Shown here piece after piece: positions 35,061 to 43,054 of a DNA stretch of 64,000 nucleotides. Within the stretch, counting starts at the first letter, position 1; every line of letters begins with the position of its first letter. The stretch lies in NCBI GenBank assembly GCA_017792445.1, contig CP051232.1, forward strand, positions 2,268,001-2,332,000, given 5' to 3'. The translations under genes were made by a program, and so were the position numbers. The DNA comes from Maritimibacter sp. (lineage in GTDB: Bacteria > Pseudomonadota > Alphaproteobacteria > Rhodobacterales > Rhodobacteraceae). The notes below the pieces were generated by a model, which searched no databases, was not told the origin of the DNA, and was given only the letters and a program-made list of their open reading frames with translations.

Positions 35061-36284
35061 CTACCAGATCGCCAGGTACCACTGGATCATCACCGCGTTC
35101 GCGAGGTCGACGAGGAAGGCCGACACCAGCGGCAGCAGGATGAAGGCCAGCGGTGCGGGGCCGTAGCGCTGGGTGACGGCGGTCATGTTCGCGATGGCGG
35201 TTGGCGTCGCGCCAAGCGCGAAACCGGTAAAGCCCGACGACAGCACCGCTGCGACATAGTCCCTGCCCATCAGGCGGAACACGACAAGCGCGACGAAGAC
35301 CGTCGTGGTCACCGCCTGAAGCGCCATCGTGACCGTCAGCACGCCCGCGCTGGTGGCGAGGGTCCAAAGCTGCATGCTCATCAGCGACATCGACAGGAAC
35401 ACGGACAGGCTGAATTCCGAGATCAGGTCGGTCGCGGGGCCGCGCAGGCGGATGTTCCGGTCTGGCATCAGAAGCGGAAGAAGGTTCGACAGAAGGATCC
35501 CGCTTAGCAGACAGGGCACGAACAGGGGCAGTTTCAGCGATGTCGCCTCGAGTGCTTCGTGAAGGACGTAACCAAGGGCGATTGCGCCATGAATCCACAG
35601 AAGGCTGCGCATGATCGAGACATGGGTGATCCCTGTCTCGGCTCCCGGCTCTGGTGTCGCGGCGGTGGCCGTGTGTTCCTCGGGATGCAGGGGGGCGACA
35701 AGCTGGTTGCGCGAGATCAGCATTTTCGCGATCGGGCCGCCAAGCAGGCTGGCCATGATCAGGCCAAGCGTCGCTGCGGCGATGCCAAGCTCGGCCGCGC
35801 CGTCGATCCCGTATTCCGTCTGCAGCGTCGGCCCCCATGCGATCGCGGTACCATGTCCACCGATGAGCGAGGCAGTGCCCAGCAGCACCCCCGCCTGCGG
35901 TGGCAAACCGAACGCCAGCGCCCCGACCGCGCCGACGAGGTTTTGCAACACCATCGCCAGAACGGTCAGTCCGACGAGGATGCCCAGCAGGCGACCCCCG
36001 CTGATCAATTGCGAGAAGCGTGCGTTCAGGCCGACGGTCGTGAAGAAATAGACCAGCAGCAGGTCGCGGGCTTCGAGGTCGAACTCGATCTCGCGCCCCG
36101 TCGTGATGGCCATGGCCAGTGTCGCCAGCGCAAAGAGCAACCCGCCGCTGACCGGCTCGGGGATGCTGTAGCGTTGCAGGACGGGAAATCGAAGCGTCAG
36201 GCGCGCGCCGATGAAGTACACGATGATGCCAAGCGTGAAGGCCGCGAAGCTTTCGACCAGGATCGGCTGCGAACCCGTTTCCAT
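35061..36284 (-). CDS. gltS: Sodium/glutamate symporter family protein (ESS family, GltS-like)
   Basis: 407-residue inner-membrane carrier with about ten helices in two inverted repeats. The GltS signatures are present: VYFIGARLTLRFPVLQRYSI with P-E-P-V-S-G-G-L, GTASLIGGHGTAIAWGP in the first reentrant loop and SSGFTGFALGATPTAIANM in the second. Members import glutamate with Na+. It lies convergent to tdm. Glutamate is the methyl carrier of the N-methylglutamate pathway, so supply of glutamate is a reasonable but unproven link. Confidence 0.9.
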   Translation of the reverse strand: METGSQPILVESFAAFTLGIIVYFIGARLTLRFPVLQRYSIPEPVSGGLLFALATLAMAITTGREIEFDLEARDLLLVYFFTTVGLNARFSQLISGGRLLGILVGLTVLAMVLQNLVGAVGALAFGLPPQAGVLLGTASLIGGHGTAIAWGPTLQTEYGIDGAAELGIAAATLGLIMASLLGGPIAKMLISRNQLVAPLHPEEHTATAATPEPGAETGITHVSIMRSLLWIHGAIALGYVLHEALEATSLKLPLFVPCLLSGILLSNLLPLLMPDRNIRLRGPATDLISEFSLSVFLSMSLMSMQLWTLATSAGVLTVTMALQAVTTTVFVALVVFRLMGRDYVAAVLSSGFTGFALGATPTAIANMTAVTQRYGPAPLAFILLPLVSAFLVDLANAVMIQWYLAIW

Positions 36285-36378
36285 GCCTGTTCCCGCGTCG
36301 GTGTTGCGTCTGCCGGTATCTTTGCGAGGTCAGACACGGATGTACAGGGATCGAAGCCGCGACATGATCGCAGCGGCG

Positions 36379-36996
36379 TCAGCCCCACGGGGCGCGCGGC
36401 AGCCGCCAGCCGTAGCGAACGCTTGCCAGCCGCAGAAGTACCGCCAGCAGGACGGCACCGGCCGCCGCGATAATGCCGGGGACGCCGAGATGCACCGCAA
36501 CGGCATAGGCGAGGGCGCCGGCCAGCGCGGCGGCGGCATAGACCTCTTCGTGCAGGACGCGCGGGACTTCGGCCGCCATCATGTCGCGCAGCATTCCGCC
36601 GCCGATGGCGGTCATGACGCCCAGCAAGGCGGCGCCGGGGATGGTCAGGCCAAACTCCAACGCCTTGTGGCATCCGGCGACGCAGAAGACGCCTAGCCCG
36701 ATCGCGTCCAGCACCATCACGGGCCGGGTCAGGCGGTTGATCCACGGGCCGAAGAAGAACACGCACAGCCCCGCCGCACCCGCGATACCAAGTGGCGTCA
36801 GTGTCCGCAGCGCGGCAGGGGGCGTATCGCCCAGAAGCACGTCGCGGATCATCCCGCCCGCCACCCCGGTCGCGACCGCCAGAACGAGGATGCCGAACAG
36901 GTCCAGTTTCCGGCGAACGGCAACCATTGCGCCGCTTAGCCCGAAGGCGAACGTGCCCAGCATATCGAGCATGGCGATCAGCGTTGTGGCGGTCAT
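36379..36996 (-). CDS. TRIC/UPF0126 family membrane channel-like protein (YicG type)
   Basis: 205 residues with seven hydrophobic segments forming two repeats of the UPF0126 motif: first LDMLGTFAFGLSGAMVAVRR with GGMIRDVLLGDTPP, second LDAIGLGVFCVAGCHKAL with GGMLRDMMAAEVPRVL. These GG-x-x-R-D repeats are the mark of prokaryotic TRIC-like cation channels. An in-frame upstream extension to 37482 is non-coding shadow. It is 94 nt upstream of gltS on the same strand. Confidence 0.9.
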   Translation of the reverse strand: MTATTLIAMLDMLGTFAFGLSGAMVAVRRKLDLFGILVLAVATGVAGGMIRDVLLGDTPPAALRTLTPLGIAGAAGLCVFFFGPWINRLTRPVMVLDAIGLGVFCVAGCHKALEFGLTIPGAALLGVMTAIGGGMLRDMMAAEVPRVLHEEVYAAAALAGALAYAVAVHLGVPGIIAAAGAVLLAVLLRLASVRYGWRLPRAPWG

Positions 36997-37128
36997 TGGC
37001 GGCTCCGGTGTGGTGCCGGTCAGCCTAGCAAGCCGTGCAGTTGGACAACAGCCACCCCGGACAAGGGCGGGCGCCTGTGACAATCTCCCCCTTTCGCTTC
37101 GCCTGTGCTCTGCTGTAGAGATCGCGGC

Positions 37129-37491
37129 ATGTCGAGACGCCGTCTTTTCCCCCTGTTCGGGCTTCTGCTTGCCGTCGCGCTTGTCGTGTCGGGCGCGCTG
37201 TCCGCACGGCAGATGGGCCCGGACCGCGAGACGATGATGGCCGAGGCGGCGCTGCTCTCGATGGGCGCGACGCTTGCGGATCTCTGCGAGGGCGGCGGTG
37301 ACGCCGGCCATGCGCACGGTCACGACTGTCCGTTCTGCCACAAGCTGCCCGAGGCGCAGGCGGCCGGCTTCGCTGTCGCCGAGACGCGTGTCGTGCATGA
37401 CAGCTTCGTCATTCGCGCCCGGGATCTTGTCCACGGTCCGCAGACGTTCGGTGCAGACCGCACCGCACGCGCTCCACCGCACTTCGCCTGA
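37129..37491 (+). CDS. Small membrane/periplasmic protein with Cys-His metal motif (DUF2946-like)
   Basis: 120 residues from ATG 37129. An N-terminal hydrophobic helix (SRRRLFPLFGLLLAVALVVS) is followed by a short periplasmic domain with the metal-site-like segment GHAHGHDCPFCHKLPEA. It is the first of three genes with a PCu(A)C chaperone and a SCO protein, and this trio suggests a role in copper handling for cytochrome oxidase assembly. The ribosome site is weak, so the start could be off; ATG 37105 is an alternative. Confidence 0.65.
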   Translation: MSRRRLFPLFGLLLAVALVVSGALSARQMGPDRETMMAEAALLSMGATLADLCEGGGDAGHAHGHDCPFCHKLPEAQAAGFAVAETRVVHDSFVIRARDLVHGPQTFGADRTARAPPHFA

Positions 37492-37575
37492 TTTTCCTCA
37501 GCGAGGCCCGCGCTTTGGCGGGCGGTGATTTTCGGCGGCGTGGCAGATGCGCGACCGCTATCCATGGAGCGAAGA

Positions 37576-38139
37576 ATGACCAAGTTTCACTTTTTTTCCG
37601 GCCGTACCGCACAAGCGGCGGCTATCGCGGTTTCGGTAGCCATGGGGCTGTCGACGGCGGCCACGGGGCAATCGCACGGCGATATGGAAGCCGTTCTTGC
37701 CGGTGATCTGATGCTGTCGGGCGGTTTCTCGCGCGCGACGCTTCCCAACGCGCCGGTCGGGGGCGGATTTCTGACCATCGCCAATCAGGGCGGTGACGAC
37801 CGGCTGGTCTCGGCCAGCGCCGACGTCTCGGAACGGGTCGAGATTCACGAGATGGCGATGGAAGGCGATGTGATGAAGATGCGGGAACTGCCCGACGGTC
37901 TGCCGATTCCGGCGGGCGAGACGGTGGAACTGAAGCCCGGCAGCTATCATCTTATGTTCATGGGTCTGAAGGACGCTTTGGTCGAGGGCGAGACCGTCGA
38001 GGTGACGCTGGAATTCGAACAGGCCGGAGAGGTCGTTGTGCCGCTGCTGGTCGGCGCGCCGAATGCAAAGGGTGCGGGCCACGGGCACATGGACCACGGC
38101 AAGATGAACCATGGTGACATGCAGAAGGACTCCAACTGA
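37576..38139 (+). CDS. Copper chaperone PCu(A)C family protein
   Basis: Periplasmic Cu(I) chaperone that helps load the CuA or CuB site of cytochrome c oxidase. 187 residues from ATG 37576, preceded by GGAGCGAAG. A signal peptide (about 1-32) ends near TGQSHGD. The copper ligands are visible in VEIHEMAMEGDVMKM and GSYHLMFMGL, the H-M...H-x-M pattern of the family. The C-terminus adds a His/Met-rich tail (GHGHMDHGKMNHGDM) that may bind extra Cu(I) or Cu(II). Its TGA shares a base with the SCO start (TGATG). Confidence 0.93.
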   Translation: MTKFHFFSGRTAQAAAIAVSVAMGLSTAATGQSHGDMEAVLAGDLMLSGGFSRATLPNAPVGGGFLTIANQGGDDRLVSASADVSERVEIHEMAMEGDVMKMRELPDGLPIPAGETVELKPGSYHLMFMGLKDALVEGETVEVTLEFEQAGEVVVPLLVGAPNAKGAGHGHMDHGKMNHGDMQKDSN

Positions 38140-38732
38140 TGAGCCGAAACCGGATTTTCATCGGTGTGCTCTGGGGGCTGGCAGCGATCGCGCTGCTGGC
38201 CTTCCTCTACTTTCGCGTTGTGGCGCCGCAGATTACCGCAACCGTCAGCGACGGGCTGGGGATCGGCGACTACGAACTGGTCACGACCGAAGGTGAGCCG
38301 TTTACCGAAGACAGCCTGAAGGGCGGGCCGACCGCCGTGTTCTTCGGCTTCACTCATTGCCCCGAGGTCTGCCCGACGACGCTGGGCGAGGTGGCCGGCT
38401 GGCAGGACGAACTGGCCGCGGACGGCGAGGAACTTCGCGTGTTCTTCGTGACCGTCGACCCGGAGCGCGATACCGCCGAGGTTCTGGGCGACTATGTCGG
38501 CTGGGTGCCGGGAACGGTTGGCGTGACCGGATCGCCGGAAGAGGTGAAGAAGGCCGAGAAAGCGTTCCGGATCTATTCCGCGAAAGTACCGCTGGAAGGC
38601 GGCGATTATACGATGGACCACTCGGCCATGGTGCTGCTGTTCGACGAGAACGGGCGCTTTTTCGAGCCGGTGGGCTATGGCGAGGACTTCGACCGCGCGG
38701 TCGCGAAGATCCGGCGGATGATCGGGGCTTGA
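38139..38732 (+). CDS. SCO1/SenC family copper-binding protein
   Basis: Membrane-anchored thioredoxin-fold protein of 197 residues that delivers copper or acts as thiol reductase in cytochrome oxidase assembly. An N-terminal helix (about 5-25) is followed by the thioredoxin domain with the copper motif THCPEVCPTTL (C-x-x-x-C) and the distal His in TMDHSAMVLLFD. It is coupled to the PCu(A)C gene by a one-base overlap. The reading frame and key ligands are intact. Confidence 0.95.
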   Translation: MSRNRIFIGVLWGLAAIALLAFLYFRVVAPQITATVSDGLGIGDYELVTTEGEPFTEDSLKGGPTAVFFGFTHCPEVCPTTLGEVAGWQDELAADGEELRVFFVTVDPERDTAEVLGDYVGWVPGTVGVTGSPEEVKKAEKAFRIYSAKVPLEGGDYTMDHSAMVLLFDENGRFFEPVGYGEDFDRAVAKIRRMIGA

Positions 38733-38770
38733 TCTTCCGCGTCTGACTTTCGCCTGCGGCCTGTAATCCA

Positions 38771-38832
38771 CCCTCCTGCAATCCCCCCCTCCTGCGATCC
38801 CCCCTCCTTGCCTCCCCCCTGAAGGGGGGAGG
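38771..38832. repeat. C-rich short repeats ending in a strong hairpin
   Basis: Several imperfect copies of a 15-16-nt unit of the form ATCCCCCCTCCTGCG (38767-38810) run into a perfect 9-bp inverted repeat CCTCCCCCC/GGGGGGAGG with loop TGAA (38811-38832). The hairpin sits between the convergent SCO and SDR genes and may end both transcripts. Confidence 0.7.
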
Positions 38833-38868
38833 AATGGGGCGTCGGCTGCGGTTGGGTGTCGTGTTTCG

Positions 38869-39648
38869 TCAGATTTCCTCGATCGCTTCCAGCGACTCCG
38901 GAAGGATCTGGCCGCCGTCGACCACGATGGTCTGGCCCGTGATGTAGCCCGCTTCCTTCGACGCGAAGAACAGCGCGGCGTTGCCGATGTCCTCGGGGTC
39001 GCCCAGCCGTTTCAGCGGGATCGAGGCGGCCATGGTATCAAGATAGTCCTGCCCCAGATCCGCCAGCCCCTCGGTCGCGATGTTGCCGGGCAGCACCGCG
39101 TTGATCGTCACGTTGTAGCGCGACAGTTCCATCGCCGCCGTCTTCAGGAACCCAAGCTGGCCCGACTTCGACGCGCCATAGTGGGTCCAGCCGGGGAAAC
39201 CGGTGAACGGTCCCGTGATCGACGAGGTCAGGATGATCCGGCCGCCGCCCTTGGCCTCGAACGCCGGGATGCAGGCCTTGGTGCACAGGAAGGACGACCG
39301 CAGGTTGGTCGCCATCACCGAATCCCACTCGTCGACCTCCATGTCGATCATCTTCGACTGCGGAAAGGCGCCCGCGTTGGCGCACAGGATATCGACGCCG
39401 CCGAAGGCCTCGGTCGCGGCCGCGACCATGCCCTGGACCGCCGCCCAGTCCGATACGTCCGCCGAGTGCGCCAGTGCGGTGCCGCCGGCCTCGGTCATCT
39501 CGGCGGCGGCGTCCTCGGCGGCGGACAGGTCGCGCCCAACGATAAGGACCTTTGCGCCCGCTCTGGCGAAAACCCGTGCAATCCCGCGCCCGATGCCTTT
39601 CGAGCCGCCTGTGACGATTGCGGTCTGTCCCTTGATCGGTGTCAGCAT
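38869..39648 (-). CDS. SDR family NAD(P)-dependent oxidoreductase
   Basis: Classical short-chain dehydrogenase of 259 residues from ATG 39648 (GACAGGAAA upstream); an extension to 39741 has no ribosome site. The nucleotide motif TGGSKGIGRG, the NAG motif LCANAGA, the catalytic Ser in ILTSSITG and Y-x-x-x-K in HYGASKSG are complete. The C-terminus AGYITGQTIVVDGGQILPES is typical of FabG/glucose-dehydrogenase-like SDRs. Divergent from the phosphotransferase gene of the amino-alcohol module with 125 nt between, so it may be co-regulated. The substrate is unknown. Confidence 0.88.
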   Translation of the reverse strand: MLTPIKGQTAIVTGGSKGIGRGIARVFARAGAKVLIVGRDLSAAEDAAAEMTEAGGTALAHSADVSDWAAVQGMVAAATEAFGGVDILCANAGAFPQSKMIDMEVDEWDSVMATNLRSSFLCTKACIPAFEAKGGGRIILTSSITGPFTGFPGWTHYGASKSGQLGFLKTAAMELSRYNVTINAVLPGNIATEGLADLGQDYLDTMAASIPLKRLGDPEDIGNAALFFASKEAGYITGQTIVVDGGQILPESLEAIEEI

Positions 39649-39773
39649 TTTCCTGTCCCTCGTTATGATCTGCCCGGATGCTTGCGTCCGGCGCGCCGGC
39701 GGGGAAGAGAGAGGTAGGAACGGTCCCAGCTGTTGATGCAAGGGGCCGGGGGAACTGCACGGAAGTTGGGCGA

Positions 39774-40751
39774 ATGGGCGGAGTTTACAGCGAAACGGTG
39801 CTGGCGGAGCTGGCGGCTGGGGTCGAGGGCCTGCTGCCCGAATGGGGGCTTTCGGGCGATCTGCGGCTGCTGACGATCTCGGAAAACGCGACCTATCTGC
39901 TGGAGGGGCCGGCGGGAAGGACGATTTTCCGGGTCCACCGTCCGGGGTATCACACCGAGGACGAGATCCAGTCCGAACTGTCGTGGATCGAGGCGCTGCG
40001 AACCGCCGGTGTGGTCGAGACGCCCGCCATCCTGCCTACCCGCGACGGCGCGCGTGTGCTGGCGTTCGACCATGGCGACGAGGTGCGAAACGTTGTTGCC
40101 TTCGCATTCGCGGACGGGATCGAGCCCCGACCCGAGGATGATCTTGTCCCCGGTTTCCGCACGCTGGGCGGTATCAGCGCGCGTCTGCACGGGCATGTGA
40201 AAGGCTGGGAAAAGCCCGCCGGGTTCGTGCGCAAGACGTGGACCTTCGATACGGTCGCCGGGGATCGGCCGCACTGGGGACCTTGGCAGGCGGCACTGGG
40301 GCTGACGCCCGAGGGGCGTGCGGTTCTGGACCGTCTGGCCGCTGCGCTGGACGCGCGGCTGACGGACTGGGGCACCGGGCCCGAACGGTTCGGCCTGATC
40401 CACGCCGACCTGCGGCTTGCGAACCTGCTGGTCCGCGACGGCGGGCTGACGGTCATCGACTTCGACGACTGTGGCTTCGGCTGGTTCGGCTTCGATTTCG
40501 CCGCCGCCGTCAGTTTCATGGAAGATGCGCCGGCGATCCCGGACCTGATGGCCGCGTGGGCGGAGGGCTATCGCGAAGTGGCGCCGCTGGGCGCGGCGGA
40601 CGAGGCCATGCTGCCGACCTTCGTCATGCTGCGCCGCCTGCAACTGACCGCGTGGATCGCAAGCCACGCCGAGACGCCGACGGCGCAGGAGTTCGGCGAC
40701 GGGTTCACCGACGGGACGGTCATGCTGGCAGAACGATACCTTACGGCATGA
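39774..40751 (+). CDS. Aminoglycoside phosphotransferase-fold small-molecule kinase (hydroxylysine/amino-alcohol kinase-like)
   Basis: APH-fold kinase of 325 residues. The catalytic loop LIHADLRLANLLV (H-x-D-x-x-x-x-N) and the metal-binding VIDFDDCGFGW (D-x-D) are intact, and the N-terminal ISENATYLLEG strand holds the nucleotide. The gene overlaps the ETNPPL-like phospho-lyase by 4 nt (ATGA). In animals and bacteria kinases of this fold phosphorylate hydroxylysine or amino alcohols for ammonio-phospho-lyases, so an amino-alcohol kinase is the best inference; antibiotic resistance is unlikely. The ATG at 39774 has GGAAG upstream. Confidence 0.8.
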   Translation: MGGVYSETVLAELAAGVEGLLPEWGLSGDLRLLTISENATYLLEGPAGRTIFRVHRPGYHTEDEIQSELSWIEALRTAGVVETPAILPTRDGARVLAFDHGDEVRNVVAFAFADGIEPRPEDDLVPGFRTLGGISARLHGHVKGWEKPAGFVRKTWTFDTVAGDRPHWGPWQAALGLTPEGRAVLDRLAAALDARLTDWGTGPERFGLIHADLRLANLLVRDGGLTVIDFDDCGFGWFGFDFAAAVSFMEDAPAIPDLMAAWAEGYREVAPLGAADEAMLPTFVMLRRLQLTAWIASHAETPTAQEFGDGFTDGTVMLAERYLTA

Positions 40752-42046
40752 GTATCAAGGCGCGCGACATCCTTGACATGAACGCCTTCCACGGCGCGGG
40801 GGAAGACCCGCTGGTGGCGCGGCGCATGGCAAACATGGGAGCCGCGTCGACGCTGTTCTTCGAACGGCCCATCGAGATGGTCAGCGCGCAAGGCGCCGAA
40901 ATGACTGCGGCGGACGGGACCGTGTATCTCGACCTCTACAACAATGTGCCTTCGGTCGGGCATTCGCACCCTCACGTGGTCGCCGCCGTGCAGGAACAGG
41001 TGGCGAAACTGAACACCAACTCGCGTTACCTCAGCGAAGTGACCGAGGCTTATTCCGAGCGGTTGCTGGCGACGGTGCCGGTGCCGGATGCGCGGATCGC
41101 CTACACCTGCTCGGGCAGCGAGGCGAACGATCTGGCGCTGCGGATCGCGCGGCTTGAGACGGGCAAGCGCGGTGTCGTGGTGACCGAGGCCGCCTATCAC
41201 GGCAACACCGCCGCCGTGACCGAGGTGTCGCCGGTATCCTACCGGCGCGGCACGGTGCCGGAGTTCGTAAAGCTGATCCCGCCGCCGGGGCCCGCCTATG
41301 GCGAGGACATCGCGGGCGGTTTCGCGGCAGCTTTGCGTGCGGCCATCGACGCGCTGGAGGCCGAGGGTCACGGGTTCGCGGCCTTCCTGTGCGACTCGAT
41401 CTTCTCGTCCGACGGTGTCTTCGCTTACGACTGGTCCGCGTTGGCAGCGGCGGAAGAGGTCACGCACTCGGCGGGCGGGCTGTATATCGCGGACGAGGTG
41501 CAGCCGGGGTTCGGGCGGACGGGGCGGGGCTTGTGGGCCGCGGGCGCGGCGCGGGTCGCGCCTGATATCCTGACCATGGGCAAGCCGATGGGGAACGGGT
41601 TCCCGATGGCGGCGATGGTGGCGCGGGCGGACCTGCTTCGGCGGTTTGCCGATGCCTTCGGCTATTTCAACACCTTCGCCGGAAACCCGGTGGCCGCTGC
41701 TGCCGGGTCCGCGGTTCTGGACGTGATCGAGGACGAAGACCTGATCACTCATGCAGCCGGGATCGGTGGGCTTTTGATCGAAGGGCTGTCCAAGATGGAG
41801 AGCTCTGTCATCGGCGCGGTGCGGGGCTGCGGTCTGTATCTTGGCGTCGATATCGTCGCCGGTGACACACCGGACCCGGAGCGCGCGGCGCAGCTGATCA
41901 ACGACCTTCGCGACCGGGGCATCATGGTGGGTGCGGCGGGCAAGTATGGCCACACGCTGAAAATCCGTCCTCCCCTTTGCCTGAGCGCCGAACAGGCGGG
42001 CCGGTTCCTTGACGTCTTCGGCGGGCTGGTATCCGGACCTGCCTGA
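40748..42046 (+). CDS. Class III aminotransferase-fold PLP enzyme, ETNPPL-like amino-alcohol phosphate phospho-lyase
   Basis: 432-residue PLP enzyme. Several segments match the ethanolamine-phosphate phospho-lyase/5-phosphohydroxylysine phospho-lyase branch rather than ordinary omega-transaminases: YLDLYNNVPSVGHSHPHVV, LNTNSRYL, CSGSEANDLALRIAR, LTMGKPMGNGFPMA with the PLP Lys, GYFNTFAGNPVAAA and VRGCGLYLGVDIV. Such enzymes convert O-phospho-amino alcohols into an aldehyde, an amine and phosphate. It is coupled to one kinase and followed by a choline-kinase-like gene, which fits a kinase plus phospho-lyase route for ethanolamine, an N-methylated ethanolamine or a similar amino alcohol. Confidence 0.82.
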   Translation: MSIKARDILDMNAFHGAGEDPLVARRMANMGAASTLFFERPIEMVSAQGAEMTAADGTVYLDLYNNVPSVGHSHPHVVAAVQEQVAKLNTNSRYLSEVTEAYSERLLATVPVPDARIAYTCSGSEANDLALRIARLETGKRGVVVTEAAYHGNTAAVTEVSPVSYRRGTVPEFVKLIPPPGPAYGEDIAGGFAAALRAAIDALEAEGHGFAAFLCDSIFSSDGVFAYDWSALAAAEEVTHSAGGLYIADEVQPGFGRTGRGLWAAGAARVAPDILTMGKPMGNGFPMAAMVARADLLRRFADAFGYFNTFAGNPVAAAAGSAVLDVIEDEDLITHAAGIGGLLIEGLSKMESSVIGAVRGCGLYLGVDIVAGDTPDPERAAQLINDLRDRGIMVGAAGKYGHTLKIRPPLCLSAEQAGRFLDVFGGLVSGPA

Positions 42047-42157
42047 ATTATCGGCAGAAAACTCTGGCTCAATGTGATCCAGCCGAAAACTATTTGCATC
42101 CCACGCAAGTCGCCCTGACAGTCGCAGGAAAGGAAGACCGGCTGTGCAGGGAGGCCC

Positions 42158-43054
42158 ATGACCGCAACTGACCCGATGCCCGAAGCGCTTGAGGCACGCA
42201 TCCGCGCGCTGTCCTTCTGGTCCGATCCCGGAGAAATCGCGGCGCTGGGCGGGGGCATCACCAACGTGAACGCGGTGGTCGAGGACGCGGGGCGGAAATA
42301 CGTCGTGCGGCTGGGCGAAGACATCCCCGAGCACCTTGTGATGCGGTGGAACGAACGGCACATCGCCGAGGCCGCCGCCGCCGCCGGTGTGTCGCCTCCG
42401 CTGCGGCATTTCGAGCCCGGCGTGATGGTGTTCGACCACGTGGAGTCGGTGGCTCTGGAAGAAGCCGACCTGCACGACGCGCAGACGCTGGCCGAGGCGG
42501 TGGCGCTGGTAGGACGGGTTCACCGCGAGGTCACGAAACAGATCACCGGGCCGGTCCTGACCTTCTGGGTGTTCCACGTCATCCGCACCTACGCGGCCTT
42601 CCTGAAAGCGAATGGGTCGACCCATGCGCCGAGGCTGGACGCCCTGCTGGCGCAGGCCGAGATGCTGGAAGACGGCGTCGGGCCGGTCCAACTGGTGCTG
42701 GGTCACAACGACCTGCTGCCCGCCAATATCCTGCGTGGGGCGGACCGGTTGTGGCTGGTGGATTGGGAATACGGCGGCTTCAACTCGCCATTGTTCGACC
42801 TTGGCGGGCTGGCCAGCAACGCGGGGTTGCAGGAAGAGGCCGAGATCGGGATGCTGGCCGCCTATTTCGGTGCGCCGCCGGACGCCGCGCTGATGCGCAG
42901 CTACCGCGCGATGAAATGCGCCTCGCTTCTGCGGGAAGCGACGTGGAGCATGGTGTCCGAAATCTCGTCCGACATTGAATTCGACTATGCCGCCTACACG
43001 GAGGAAAACATGACCCGTTACGAGGCCGCGCTGGCCGACTGGAGCCGCGGATGA
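42158..43054 (+). CDS. Choline/ethanolamine kinase-like phosphotransferase
   Basis: 298 residues of the choline/ethanolamine kinase branch of the APH fold. The Brenner-type loop VLGHNDLLPANIL and the following LVDWEYGGFNSPLFDLGGLA closely resemble the choline kinase signature (H-N-D-L...N, then D-x-E-Y-x-G-x-N...F-D). The start region EIAALGGGITNVNAVVEDAG is the P-loop-like strand. It starts 111 nt after the phospho-lyase and ends in an ATGA overlap with the FAD enzyme. This is the second kinase in the module; which of the two acts on ethanolamine, choline or a sugar-like substrate is open. Confidence 0.82.
   Translation: MTATDPMPEALEARIRALSFWSDPGEIAALGGGITNVNAVVEDAGRKYVVRLGEDIPEHLVMRWNERHIAEAAAAAGVSPPLRHFEPGVMVFDHVESVALEEADLHDAQTLAEAVALVGRVHREVTKQITGPVLTFWVFHVIRTYAAFLKANGSTHAPRLDALLAQAEMLEDGVGPVQLVLGHNDLLPANILRGADRLWLVDWEYGGFNSPLFDLGGLASNAGLQEEAEIGMLAAYFGAPPDAALMRSYRAMKCASLLREATWSMVSEISSDIEFDYAAYTEENMTRYEAALADWSRG

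Noticed and set aside
39774-40751. Aminoglycoside resistance kinase
   Set aside because: The fold is shared, but the gene is coupled to a phospho-lyase and lies in a metabolic operon without mobile elements.
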